From NCBI GenBank assembly GCA_963746325.1, contig CAVVBC010000024.1, positions 292,927 to 356,926 of the forward strand: a DNA stretch of 64,000 nucleotides, read 5' to 3'. The translations under genes were made by a program, and so were the position numbers. The notes under the pieces are model-generated. The model saw only the letters and a list, made by a program, of their open reading frames with translations. It ran no database searches and was not told where the DNA came from. Below are positions 37,616 through 47,460 of the stretch, piece after piece (positions within the stretch are counted from its first letter, which is position 1; each line of letters opens with the position of its first letter). This DNA comes from RPQJ01 sp963746325. Its GTDB lineage: Bacteria > Pseudomonadota > Gammaproteobacteria > Steroidobacterales > Steroidobacteraceae.

Positions 37616-39703
37616 TCACCAGAGCCGCACGCGTTCGTCCGGCTCCAGGTACAGCTTGTCGTTCGGTTGCACGTCGAACGCCGCATACCAGGCGTCGAGG
37701 TTACGCACCGTGTTCGGGCGCACCGAAGATGGTGGATGCGCGTCGGTCTTCATCAGTTGATCCACGGCCGCGTCGCGGCCCTTCCAGCGCCACGCCTGTG
37801 CATAGGCCATGAAGAACCGCTGGTCGGCCGTGTAGCCGTCGAGCACTGGCGCCGGCTGACCACCCAGCGAGCGCTGATAGGCGTCGTACGCGACCACCAG
37901 CCCCGCCACGTCCGCGATGCTCTCGCCCAGCGTGAGGGGGCCGTTCACCTTCTTGCCCGGGAGCGGCTCGTAACTGCCCACCTGGTCCTGCAGTTGCCGC
38001 GCCACCTGGTTGAAGCGCTCGGCGTCCTTCGGCGTCCACCAGTCGCGCAGCAGGCCGTCACCGTCGCTGGCACGTCCCTTGTCGTCGAACAGGTGCGAGA
38101 TCTCGTGACCGATGATGGCGCCCATTGCGCCGTAGTTGACGGCCGCATCCGCCTGCGGATCGAACGCCGGTGGCCGCACGATGGCCGCGAGGAACACGAT
38201 CTCGTTCCACACCGTGTTGGCATAGGCGTTCACCAGGTAAACCGGCTGCAGGAACTGGCGGCGGTCCGGATACTTTGCGAGCCAGCCCAGGTCTTCCTTG
38301 CGGAGGTAGGCGGCACCACGACGTGCGTTGCCCACTGGATCGCCGCGCCTCACCTCCAGGCTGCCGGTGTCGCGCCAGACGTCGGGATAGAGCAGCTTGA
38401 TGCTGACCTTGGAAAGCTTTTCGCGCGCGCCGGCGCGGGTTTCGGGCGCCATCCATTCGAGCCCGGCGAGGCGCGCGTCGAAGGCGGCGACCAGGTTGTC
38501 GACCATTTCCTTCGCCTTGGGCCGCGCGTCGGGCGCCACGTAGCGCTCCACGTACGTCTTGCTCATCGCGTCGGACAAAGGCCGCCCCTGGCCGCCGGCG
38601 TCGAGCAGCGCCTCGATCCAGCGCGGCCCCGGCTCCTGCTGGCCGCGCAGTTCCTTGCCGAAGAACTCGAAGATCTCGTCGCGTGCGGCTTTGGGCAGGT
38701 AGCTCGAGGTCCCCGCGATCAGCATGTAGCGCTGGTAGTCCTGCCACGCTGCGATCGGCTCGGTCGTCATCAGCTTGACCATGCTCGTGATCGACGATGG
38801 CGTGGACATGTTGACGTCAGCGGGTGCGCCCACGCCGGCATCAGCCAGGTACGTGGGCCAGTCGATGCCGGGCGCACGCTGCGCGAGTTCGGCCACGCTC
38901 ATGACGTTGTTCTGCTTCTTGTCGTCGCGCAGGTCGGTCGCCGACCAGGTGATCTTCGCGATCTTGGTCTCCAGATCCTGCATCCGTTTCGCGCGCGCCT
39001 CGGTGTCGTCGAGACCGGCGGTCGCAAGCAGCCGCGCGATGTGGGCGCGCTGCGCCTGCCGTACCGGCGCATAGGAGTCGTCGAGGTAGAACTCGCGTGC
39101 GCCCAGCGAAAGGCCACTCGTCTGGATGTTGACGATGGTCTTGTCGACCTGGTTGCGATCGAAATCCACGCCGACGACGATCGGCTTCAGGAGGAACCCG
39201 CCGTGACTCCTGGCGAAGAGGTCGATCAGCTGCTGGCGGTTCGTGACAGCGGCAATCGCATCCAGCTCCGGCTTGATCGGCGCGAAACCGGCGGCCTCGA
39301 TCGCGGCCTCGTCCATGAACGACGCGTACCAGTCGCCCATCTTCTGCTTGTCGCTACCCCGGGCAGCCTTGGTGTCAGCCGCCGCCTCCTCGAGGATGGC
39401 CCGGGTTTCCTCCAGCGACTTGTCCTGCAATGCCGCAAGGCCGCCGGCCTCGAGCTTGTCGGCAGGTATCTCGGTACGGTCGAGCCACTTGCCGTTGACG
39501 TAGCGGAAGAAGTCATCACCCGGCTTCACGCTGCCATCCATGCCAGTGAGGTCGATGCCCCAGTCGCCGTTCTCGGGCTTGTTCGATTCGGCCTGAGGCG
39601 CAGCCGTTGTGGCCGCGGCGGCGCCGTCCACCGTGCGGTCAGCGGGCTTGCTGCAACCCGCCAGTGCGAGGAAGCACACGAAAGTCATTGCGACGCGTTT
39701 CAC
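37616..39703 (-). CDS. M13-family zinc metallopeptidase lipoprotein (PepO/neprilysin-like)
   Basis: 695 residues, intact. The lipobox (FVCFLALAGCSK) predicts membrane anchoring. Peptidase_M13_N covers about 55-440 (GDDFFRYVNGKWLDRTEIPA) and Peptidase_M13 about 490-690. The zinc site is GHEISHLFDD (near residue 533); the third ligand is in GESIADVAGL (near 593), where Ser replaces the usual Asn of ENxAD. VNAYANTVWNEIVFLAAIV is the typical substrate-binding NAYY/F-like segment (here NAYAN). It would degrade oligopeptides in the envelope. It converges with the hydrolase gene. Confidence 0.93.
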   Translation of the reverse strand: MKRVAMTFVCFLALAGCSKPADRTVDGAAAATTAAPQAESNKPENGDWGIDLTGMDGSVKPGDDFFRYVNGKWLDRTEIPADKLEAGGLAALQDKSLEETRAILEEAAADTKAARGSDKQKMGDWYASFMDEAAIEAAGFAPIKPELDAIAAVTNRQQLIDLFARSHGGFLLKPIVVGVDFDRNQVDKTIVNIQTSGLSLGAREFYLDDSYAPVRQAQRAHIARLLATAGLDDTEARAKRMQDLETKIAKITWSATDLRDDKKQNNVMSVAELAQRAPGIDWPTYLADAGVGAPADVNMSTPSSITSMVKLMTTEPIAAWQDYQRYMLIAGTSSYLPKAARDEIFEFFGKELRGQQEPGPRWIEALLDAGGQGRPLSDAMSKTYVERYVAPDARPKAKEMVDNLVAAFDARLAGLEWMAPETRAGAREKLSKVSIKLLYPDVWRDTGSLEVRRGDPVGNARRGAAYLRKEDLGWLAKYPDRRQFLQPVYLVNAYANTVWNEIVFLAAIVRPPAFDPQADAAVNYGAMGAIIGHEISHLFDDKGRASDGDGLLRDWWTPKDAERFNQVARQLQDQVGSYEPLPGKKVNGPLTLGESIADVAGLVVAYDAYQRSLGGQPAPVLDGYTADQRFFMAYAQAWRWKGRDAAVDQLMKTDAHPPSSVRPNTVRNLDAWYAAFDVQPNDKLYLEPDERVRLW

Positions 39704-39988
39704 GAAGGCTCCTGGTGCGTGAATCGAATTCCCCGAAGTGCGGGGGCTGGCCTTGGTACCGCACCGACCTCCGCCGGTCTAGCCAGAATGCGCACTCCTC
39801 CATTTCATGCGTCCAACTGAATAGCGACGCAAATCGGATAGTACGGCGGATTCGCCGCTGGTATGAATCGGGATGCAACACCATGGCAGCCCAATGAAGG
39901 TGTCAAAATTCCTCTCCGTGCCGCTGCTGGCAATTCGCATGGCAGCTGACAACGGCCCTACCTGATTCTGGAATCACAGGAGACTGGC

Positions 39989-40711
39989 ATGACCAAGACA
40001 CTTTTCGCGGCCCTCGCCGGAGTTGGCCTGCTGCTGGCGTGGCCTTCGATCGCGCAGCAGGAAACCGTCGTTGCCTTTGCCAAGGGCGCCAGTTCAGCGA
40101 CGCTGAAGGGCAGCATCAAGGGGGATCAGGACCACAGCTACCTGGTCGACGCCCGTGCCGGCCAGACGATGACGGTGACGCTCGCCTCGACGAAGGGCAG
40201 CGCCGAGATGAACGTCTGGGCGCCGGGCAACGACACGGCCATCTCGCTCGGAGCCGACGACCCCTACAACGTCACCGTCGTCCTGCCGACGACCGGCCGC
40301 TACAAAGTGCAGGTCTATCAGATGCGGGCCAGCGCGCGCCGCGGCGAAACCGCCAACTACACGCTGGCCGTTGCCGTCCATGGCGGCACGGCCGCCGCCA
40401 AGCCTAGTCATGATGCACTTGTGGCCGGCACCAAATACCACGCCACCGCCGACATCTCCTGCGTCACCACGCCCGGCGGCAAGCCTGGAGCGTGCAAGGC
40501 AGGCGTGATCCGCAAGGGCGGTGGCAATGCCGTCGTCGAGATGCAGACCCCCGATGGTGGCCAGCGCAGCATCACCTTCACCGGCGGCAAGGCAACCGGC
40601 AGCGACGCCAACGTAACGATGACCGCGACGAAGGACGGCGACATCACGACCGTCCGTATCGGCGCGGCCGAGGTCTATTACATCCCTGACGCGTTCCTGT
40701 TCGGCGGCTGA
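39989..40711 (+). CDS. Secreted protein with a PPC-like beta-sandwich domain
   Basis: 240 residues with a signal peptide (LLLAWPSIAQQ). Residues ~30-130 resemble a bacterial pre-peptidase C-terminal fold (SATLKGSIKGDQDHSYLVDA, AGQTMTVTLASTKGSAEMNV, PTTGRYKVQVYQMRASARRG, NYTLAVAVHGG). The second half has a Cys pair (ISCVTTPGGKPGACKAGVIR) and more strands ending VYYIPDAFLFGG. GGAGA lies before the ATG. No enzymatic motif is visible; the substrate or role is unknown. Confidence 0.7.
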   Translation: MTKTLFAALAGVGLLLAWPSIAQQETVVAFAKGASSATLKGSIKGDQDHSYLVDARAGQTMTVTLASTKGSAEMNVWAPGNDTAISLGADDPYNVTVVLPTTGRYKVQVYQMRASARRGETANYTLAVAVHGGTAAAKPSHDALVAGTKYHATADISCVTTPGGKPGACKAGVIRKGGGNAVVEMQTPDGGQRSITFTGGKATGSDANVTMTATKDGDITTVRIGAAEVYYIPDAFLFGG

Positions 40712-40755
40712 TGCGCAGAATATTCTCGTGGACATCCCCCCAAGAGTCCGCGCGA

Positions 40756-40941
40756 TTATGGCTTCGGGGTTTCGGTCGCCGGTCCGCTGCCTTCCAAGAG
40801 CCAGCGGTACCGCTGTTGCTGCAGGTTGGCGAGCAACTGTGCTCGCACCTGCTCCAGCAGCAACGGGCGTCCTGCAGGCAACTCGCGCGGCCGCTGGCTG
40901 AGTTGCGGCGGACCCGCACCATCCCTTAGCCTCGACGTCGA
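40756..40941 (-). pseudogene. Possible 3' remnant of a lost gene
   Basis: A stop-to-stop frame of ~60 codons without a start reads like a protein C-terminus (LPAGRPLLLEQVRAQLLANL, QQQRYRWLLEGSGPATETPK), similar in style to the end of parvulin-type prolyl isomerases. It lies in the 262-base gap before the amidohydrolase gene. This may be a chance frame. Confidence 0.25.
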
Positions 40942-40973
40942 TCATTCGCTCGGCAAGACCCAAGGAAGCCTGC

Positions 40974-42691
40974 ATGCTCCGCCACCAATCCGCTGCCTCC
41001 ATCCTCATTGCCGCTCTCGTTGTGACGGGCTGCGGCCAGAAGCCCGCCGGCACGTCCCCCCGCGCGGCCGCAGACCTCATCATCACCGGCGGCCCCATCG
41101 TCACGATGGAAGGCGAATCACCCACCACCGTCGAAGCCATCGTCGTGGACGATGGCAGGATCGTTTTCGTCGGCAGCCGGGCGGACGCGCTCGCCAAGAA
41201 GGGCGACGGCACGGTGCTGAAGGACCTCGGCGGCAAAACCTTGCTGCCCGGGTTCGTCGATGGTCACGCCCACGCCCAGCAGTTCGGCACGCAGGCCGTT
41301 GGTGCCAACCTGCTCGCTCCACCGGACGGTACCGTCAATACGATCGACGACCTCGTGGACAGGCTGACGACCTTCGCCGCCGGGCCTGACGTGACCCTGA
41401 CCGGGTGGATCTTTGGCATGGGCTACGACGACGCACTGCTCGGCCGCCATCCGACCCGCGAGGATCTGGACAAGGTATCGACCACGGTTCCGGTGATGGC
41501 GACGCACATCTCGGGCCATTTCGCCGCGGTCAACACGCTCGGCCTGAAGATGATCGGCTACGACGCCAGCACGCCCAACCCGGACGGCGGAGTCATCCGT
41601 CGCGAGGCCGACGGCAAGACTCCGAACGGCGTGCTCGAGGAACTGGCCGCCATGCCCCACATGGTGAAGTTCCTCACGCCGGCGAGCCAGGCAGGCAGAG
41701 GACGATGTTCCTGAAGCGGGGCACTCGAACTGGCCAAGAGCTTACGGCTACACGACGACGAACGAAGGCCGCATGTTCGGCGTCCATGCACGACCTGATG
41801 GCGGACGCCGCCAGACGCGGGCTGGTCGACATCGACTTCATCGGCTGGATGGACTACAGCGGCCGCACGGCGCTGGACACCGGCTACAGCGCTACCTATT
41901 CGAATCACTATCGACTCGGCGGTCTCAAGATCACGCTCGACGGCTCGCCCCAGGGCCGTACCGCTTGGCGCACCGTCCCCTTCCTGCTCCCGCCGGACGG
42001 CCAGCAGGCCGGCTACAAGGGCTACCCCGCCATTCCGGACACGAAGCAGGTCGAAGCCTATCTGGATGAGGCCTACACGAAGGGCTGGCCGGTCAAGGTA
42101 CACGCCAACGGCGACGCCGCCATCGACCAGTTGTTCGAGGCACTGCGGCCCGTCGTCGCCAGGCACGGCGTCAAGCCGGGACGGGTGACCCTGATCCATG
42201 GCCAGTTCATTCGCCCCGACCAGGTGCAGGCGCTCAAGTCACTCGGCATCTTCCCGTCGATGTTCCCGATGCACACCTTCTACTGGGGCGACTGGTACAA
42301 GCAGATCGTCGGCCCGGAACAGGCAGCCCAGATCTCGCCCATGCGTTCGATCCTCAACACAGGCCTGCACGCCACGAGCCACACCGACGCGCCCGTGGCG
42401 CTGCCCAACCTGATGCAGGTGGTGTGGGCCACGGTGAATCGCACGTCGCGCTCAGGGACGATCGTCGGCCCCGAAGAGCGCGTCACGCCTTATGAGGCGA
42501 TGAAGATGGTCACGCTCTGGGGCGCCGAGCAGTTCGGCGAGCAGGCGACCAAAGGTTCCATCAAGGAAGGCAAGCTCGCCGACCTCGTCGTGCTCTCCGA
42601 CAACCCGATCACGATGGACCCTGCGAAAATCAACCAGGTGCAGGTGCTCGAGACGATCAAGGATGGCAAGACCGTGTGGCTGCGCGAGTGA
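40974..42691 (+). pseudogene. YtcJ-like amidohydrolase lipoprotein, locally frameshifted
   Basis: About 573 codons, normal for the YtcJ/amidohydrolase_3 family. A lipobox (ALVVTGCGQK) is followed by the metal-dependent hydrolase domain: LLPGFVDGHAHAQQFG (first metal His pair), MATHISGHFAAVNTLGLK, then several indels packed into 41690-41780, where the original codons (DDVPEA, YGYTTTNEGRM) can still be read in alternating frames. The last part has GLKITLDGSPQGRTAW, KVHANGDAAIDQLFEALRP, LIHGQFIRPDQVQAL, TSHTDAPVALPNLMQVVWA and GSIKEGKLADLVVLSDNPI. The substrate cannot be predicted. Confidence 0.75.
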
Positions 42692-42703
42692 AGCCAGGAC
42701 GTA

Positions 42704-42734
42704 GGAGCGGGTGATGGGAATCGACCCCACGTGA
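42704..42734 (-). repeat. tRNA-Gly 3'-end fragment, copy A (att-like)
   Basis: On the minus strand this is the T-arm and acceptor 3' strand of a tRNA-Gly (GATTCCCATCACCCGCTCC), with a mutated T-arm (GGGGTCGA instead of GGGTTCGA) and last base. No anticodon or D-arm lies upstream, so it is not a tRNA gene. It lies just after the amidohydrolase stop and marks the left limit of the island-like region. Confidence 0.7.
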
Positions 42735-42892
42735 CCTGAGCGTGTATCTGCAGCGAAATCGACATTCTTTAAACTTGCGTATGAAAAGTGTGCCAACGGC
42801 AACCGGCGAGCGCGACAGCAGCGGCTTAAGCGGATCGACGTGGCGCATCGGCAAGGACAGTCCGCGGAAGCAGATGCACCGCTCGATCCGGA

Positions 42893-44267
42893 TCAGGCGC
42901 TGTACGAGCAATCCGGGCAGACCGACGATGTGACCTCACGCTGCTTGCTCGCACGCGGTCTGGCGTGCATGGCGCTGACGATGCCGGCAGACAGCGTCAG
43001 TGCCGCCGCGATCGCGAGACCGATCCGAGACGCCGACGCGACGTTCGACACTGTGAAGAGCAAGGTCATGAGGACTGCGCCCGCCGCCTGACCCACCAGT
43101 CGCGCGGTGCCCTGCATGCCTCCCGCCGCGGCGCTTCGCTCGCGCGGCGCGGCGAGGAACATGTTGCGGTTGTTGGGTACCTGAAAGAGTCCGAAACCGA
43201 GGCCGCACAGGGACGTCAACATCACGAGCTGTGATGGGCGCCCCTCCAACGGCCACAGCGCGATGCCAGCCAGCGCGACCGAGAGCACCGCGCCGCCCGC
43301 GGCACACAGCCATGCCGTCGACACGCGGTTCGCGAGTCGCCCCGCTAGCGGGGCCGCGATCGCCACCGTCAGCGGCCACGGCGTCATGCAGAGCCCGGTC
43401 ATCCATGCGCTCTGCCCGAGCCCGTGCTGCAGGTAGAAAGGCAGCGCCACCAGGCCAGCGGCAACGCCCGAGAAAAGCAGGACCGAGGCGACGATTGAAA
43501 TTCGAAATGAGTCGACACGGAGCAGGTCGAACGGGATCAGCGGCGCGTCCTTCGACGCTCTCCCTCCGAACCAGTGCCGTTCCAGCGAGGATAGCGACGA
43601 GGATCAAGGTGATTGCGAGCACCGGCCTGGCGGGCAGCAGTTCCGCGCCGACGACCAGCGCCGCAAAGGCACCGGCATTGAGCAACACGCTGGTCAGGTC
43701 TGGTCGCCGCGCGTTGCCCTCGACCTGGGGCAGCGCTCGACTGGCGAGCAGCACGAGCAGACCCAGCGGCAGGTTGACCGCGAACAGCAACGGCCAGCTC
43801 GCGCTGGACAGGATGGCCGCGCCGATCGCCGGACCGGCCGCAGACGCCAAAGCGACCGCCAGCGCGTTCCAGCCGATCGCGGCGCCGAGCTGCTTCGGTT
43901 GCACGACGAAACGCAGCAACGCGACCCCAAGCGCCATCACAGCGGCACCGCCAATTCCCTGGATGAAGCGCGCCGCCACCAGCCACGGCAGCGACGGCGA
44001 CAGCGCGCATAGCCCGGACGCCGCCGTGAAGAGCGCGACGCCCATCGTGAAGACTCGTCGATAGCCGTAGGTCTCCCCGAGCGCGGCCGCAGGTAGCAGG
44101 GCCATCACCAGAGCGGTCTGGTAAGCGGTGATGACCCAGACCGACATCGCCGGCGTCACGTGCATCGATGCCGCGATGGTCGGCAACGCCACGTTGGCGA
44201 TCGCCGCATCGAGCACCACGAGCACCATTGCCGCCAGCACGGAGGCGATCGCAAGTGGGTTGCTCAC
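42893..44267 (-). pseudogene. DHA2-type MFS multidrug exporter, one frameshift
   Basis: About 457 codons. The first frame (GTG 44267) covers the N-terminal half with MFS motifs: LDAAIANVALPTIAASM (motif D1-like), WVITAYQTALVMALLPAAAL, GETYGYRRVF (motif A variant), LVAARFIQGIGGAAVMALGV. A single-base change near 43550 moves the remaining helices (VASVLLFSGVAAGLVALPFY, PLAGRLANRVSTAWLCAAGG) into another frame, ending at 42893. The GTG start overlaps the cupin stop by four bases (GTGA), so the pair is co-translated. Drug or toxic-compound export is inferred from the EmrB/QacA subfamily. Confidence 0.8.
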
Positions 44268-44810
44268 GGCGATTCCACGGTCCAGGCGCCGTCCCGCTCG
44301 ATGTAGCGTGTGACTCGGTGCTCCACCTTGTCCTCCCGCTTCAAGTCCCGCTCCGTGAAGCGAAACAGGAGCGCCGGACCGGACACGCACCGAGTGTCGT
44401 GGATGTCGCCCGGCAAATAGACCTGGACCTGCCCGGGACGGACCAGCGTGGAATCCCGTTGCACGAGCGTTCACACTGCCGTCGGGATCTTCGATCCGGG
44501 CATAGGTTCGCATCTCGATCTCGCCGCGCTGCATCGCGTATATGACCCAGCCTCGACCGTGGTCGTGCGGCGGCCGATACAGCCCGGCGTGTTCCGTGTG
44601 CGCCAGCAGCACGAACCCGTGCTCGGGGTCCCGGTACAGCTCCCGGTTGGCAGGCGCTTCCCTGTGCAGCGCCGACAGCCATTCCTCGGAAGGGGATGCC
44701 TGCAGGAGGTCAGTCAGGTGCCGCAGGCCGCCCGAGACGACTTCCGTGCTCAGAGGCCCCCAGTCAGATCGAATTCCCGCGATCGTCGCTTCGAGCGTAT
44801 TGGCGGTCAT
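44264..44810 (-). pseudogene. Cupin-fold protein (cysteine-dioxygenase-like), one frameshift
   Basis: About 181 codons from ATG 44810 (GGAGG upstream). The first frame has the cupin metal-binding strand HAGLYRPPHDHGRGWVIYAM and RGEIEMRTYARIEDPDGSVN. A one-base change near 44465 leads to RPGQVQVYLPGDIHDTRCVS and ALLFRFTERDLKREDKVEHR in the next frame, ending at 44264. The H-x-H...E pattern and length fit PF05995/cysteine-dioxygenase-like proteins. It probably forms an operon with the MFS exporter under the divergent LysR gene. Confidence 0.65.
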
Positions 44811-44959
44811 GTTGCGTCCTCCGGTTCGGCCCGAGGCGACCCGCCCAGGCTCTGGATCAGACGGTAGCCGCTTGGATGGCATGGCGGAAGACGCACCATT
44901 TGCAATTCATTGATGCACGCAACGCCACATATCTTTCGCACTGTGTTACGGTTCTCGCC

Positions 44960-45448
44960 ATGCCCGGGCCGGACCTGAATCTGCTGGTCACCCTCGACGT
45001 CCTGCTAAACGAAGGCAGCGTCGCGCGCGCCGCCCGTCGATTGCGGCTCAGTCCCTCGGCCATGAGCCGGGCGCTCGCGCGATTGCGCGAGACAACGGGC
45101 GACCCCTTGCTGGTCAGGGCCGGCCGTGGCCTCGTTCCAACCCCGCGCGCGCTTGAACTGCGCGAACGGGTCAGCCAACTCGTGCAGGACTCAAGAGCCG
45201 TCCTGAGCCCCACCGAGAAACTCGATCTCGCGCAGCTCGAGCGGACCTTCACGCTGCGTACCAGCGACGGCTTCGTGGAGAACTTCGGGCCCGGTCTCGT
45301 CGCTCGCGTCGCCGAAGATGCGCCTGGCGACGCCTCGGGACACCTTCGCGGCGAGACAGAGGTGGAGGACTGGAGCCACCGCCGGCTTCGCCTGCTGCTG
45401 CTCTTCATCTCGAAGGAGCGCGCCACCTCCACGACAGAACTGTTTTAA
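44960..45448 (+). pseudogene. LysR-family regulator, truncated after ~125 residues
   Basis: From ATG 44960 the winged helix-turn-helix is complete (LLVTLDVLLNEGSVARAARR, LRLSPSAMSRALARLRETTG) and the effector domain begins (FTLRTSDGFVENFGPGLVAR). After VAEDAPG, near 45325-45330, the sequence stops resembling a LysR protein; expected continuation such as RLRF is replaced by unrelated residues until the stop at 45448, and the AT-rich segment follows shortly. About 170 C-terminal residues are missing. The gene appears cut by an insertion, deletion or assembly join. Confidence 0.75.
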
Positions 45449-46320
45449 AGCGTGAGCGCGAGCGCGTAGAGTTCTGGTACAGGTCCGTCATCGTGTCGTG
45501 GCGATGGCAACTGCGTTGTTCTCCAGGGAGAGTGTTATGCTGTCTGCTATTCATCTGGTATATCATATTCCCGTCTGCAGATGCCTCGCTCTGCTTCCAG
45601 TCCACATACTCACTCTTTTAGCTGCTTTCTGCTGTGAGTGGCGTCATCGGCTACTATCGCGGTGTGTCATCTGCCTTGCTCCGTGGTCCTGCTGGCTTCT
45701 GCATTCAGGTCGGTCACTGTCCCCTTATGTCACACTCGCAGTTCTGCGTGGAGGATGCACAGAGTTTTCCACTGCCTTATGCAGTGTTTTGAGTGGTCTG
45801 AGCCCTTGATCATTGATGTTCTTGGACAGTTCACCACCTTACCAGCTTCACCTGGCCATTGCCGAAGGTTATGTTTGCTAGGTATGTAAATATATGCCAT
45901 AAAAGTAGTTGGCTGACTACTGCAGAGTCAGTGAATTGTCACTTCAGCTGTGTGATAATGGTGTGTGCCAGTGGAATTTATTTAGCCAATCTCATGGCCG
46001 TCAGCTTCAGATCCACCAGATAGCAAACTGGCCAGAGTGAGTTTGTGATCTCGGTGGCTGTCGTGTGACCGTGCTTTATGCTGGGCATGCCTCTTCAGCA
46101 CTAGCTGTCCTACAAAACAAAGTCCATTATGAAATTGTTCTTTATTTTACCTTCTTGATGTTTGCTGCTTGCTGCTGCAAGGCTGTCTTCAGTTGCTGTG
46201 ATGTGAGGCTTCATTGTACTCATCCATTTGCTGTCTCTGTCAGTGGATTATCAACTGCCTTGTCTTTTTTCAGAAGCACTTTCCTTGTTGCCGTGCCCCA
46301 CCATGTAGTTCCAGCCGTCG
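45449..46320. other. AT-rich, CpG-depleted segment without credible genes
   Basis: Four lines counted by hand (45841-45960 and 46081-46200) hold 103 G+C in 240 bases (43%), against 40 of 60 in a line at 48061. Between 45841 and 46260 only five CpG dinucleotides occur, while TpG and CpA abound (runs such as TTTGCTGCTTGCTGCTGCAA). Short frames here (for example 45498-45809 and 46065-46337) are Cys/Leu-rich and lack ribosome sites. The left edge may be as early as 45330. From 46321 to 46568 base composition returns to normal and no gene is seen. Best explanations: foreign (eukaryote-like) DNA, an assembly chimera, or a non-coding element. Confidence 0.7.
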
Positions 46321-46568
46321 CTGACCGGCAGGCATGAATCCTCCTTGGATTCGCGCGGTCCTGTGGACTGCAGGAAGCCCACGCGAACGCATCAAAACGA
46401 GGCTACCTCGGCTGGGTCCGCTTGTGCTGTAGGAGGCTTCTTACGGGCACGCCTTGCAGAATGTTGGCCGCCCCGGGTCGGGACCTTCGGCGCCGTAGCT
46501 GAGTGAATTCCTGCGTAATGCGCGCGGATTTAACTGCTGCCATGGTGGGCTCAGCGCGCCTGGAGAAT

Positions 46569-46671
46569 TGGAGCGGGTGATGGGAATCGAACCCACGTGA
46601 GCCGCCCTGCTCTGCTCGGCGGATCAATCACTTACCGTTAGTGATGATTTCGCGTGCGATTAACTTGTGAC
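46569..46671 (-). repeat. tRNA-Gly 3'-end fragment with att-like flank, copy B
   Basis: The minus strand carries a perfect T-arm, acceptor 3' strand and CCA (GGTTCGATTCCCATCACCCG then CTCCA) at 46600-46569. The adjoining ~70 bases match those of copy C without gaps at key blocks (GATCAA, ACTTA, CGCGTG-GATT at identical spacing). There is no upstream tRNA body. This is the expected form of an attachment-site remnant. Between 46672 and 46943 no gene is seen. Confidence 0.75.
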
Positions 46672-46943
46672 TGCCCGCTCGACGCAGCGAAGCTATTTCG
46701 GACGTCTCAGGGCGATGAATGCTAACGCAGGATGCTGCAGCGCAACGAATTGCACGACCTGACGCGAGTTGTGTCCGGTGAAGCAGACTGGCATGGTCGC
46801 TCGCACCAGGAGTAGGCTCGCCGAAAGCGGGGGGAAGCCGACGGGTGTGGCACCCGATGCTTCGGGCATCTACGCGAATCACCGTCACTCTTGTTAACAA
46901 ACGTAGCGCGCTCTGCGTCGGCAACACTCCCGAAGGAGGCCTC

Positions 46944-47460
46944 ATGCTGGGAAGAACCGTTCTTGCAGCCGGTCTGTCGCTGACGTGCGCGCATACCTTG
47001 TTCGCAGCACCACCCCCGCTGCCCGCCATGGTTGTGGCGGATCTAAAGGCGACGGCCGCCGAGTGCACCGACGTTGGCGGCGTCGCAAAGACTGAGAATG
47101 CGGTCAAGCGCGTGGACCTGAACGGAGACGGCAAGGCAGGACTACGTTCTGGACGTCGGTTCGATCCAGTGCGACGGTGCACCCAGCATCTACGGCGATC
47201 GCGACAAAAGCGTCACGATCTATGCTGGTGACGGCGCGGGCGGCGCGCGCAGCGCGTTCAAAGAATGGGCGTACGAGGCGAAACTCGAAGGCTCGGGCCA
47301 GGCGGCGAAACTCTGGCTCACCGTGATGGGCAAGAACTGCGGCAGCAAGCCCGCCGCGGATTTCGCGAGCGAGACCTTCTGCGATCGGCACGTGGTTTGG
47401 AACCCGAAGTCCCAGAATTTCGAGTTCGCACCGGTTTCGACCGTACGGCTGATCAAGTAG
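46944..47460 (+). pseudogene. Secreted hypothetical protein, one frameshift
   Basis: About 172 codons. ATG 46944 follows GAAGGAGG. It opens with a signal peptide (MLGRTVLAAGLSLTCAHTLF, cleavage near FAA) and a segment ending VDLNGDGKA, which resembles a Ca-binding loop. A one-base insertion near 47140 then moves the rest (DYVLDVGSIQCDGAPSIYGD, KLWLTVMGKNCGSKPAADFA, SETFCDRHVVWNPK) into another frame to the stop at 47460. Cysteines suggest disulfides. Its second half overlaps antisense the end of the AAA/M41 frame. No family recognised. Confidence 0.6.

Noticed and set aside
45498..46337. Small Cys/Leu-rich ORFs in the AT-rich segment
   Set aside because: No ribosome sites, no family resemblance, and base composition unlike any coding region here.
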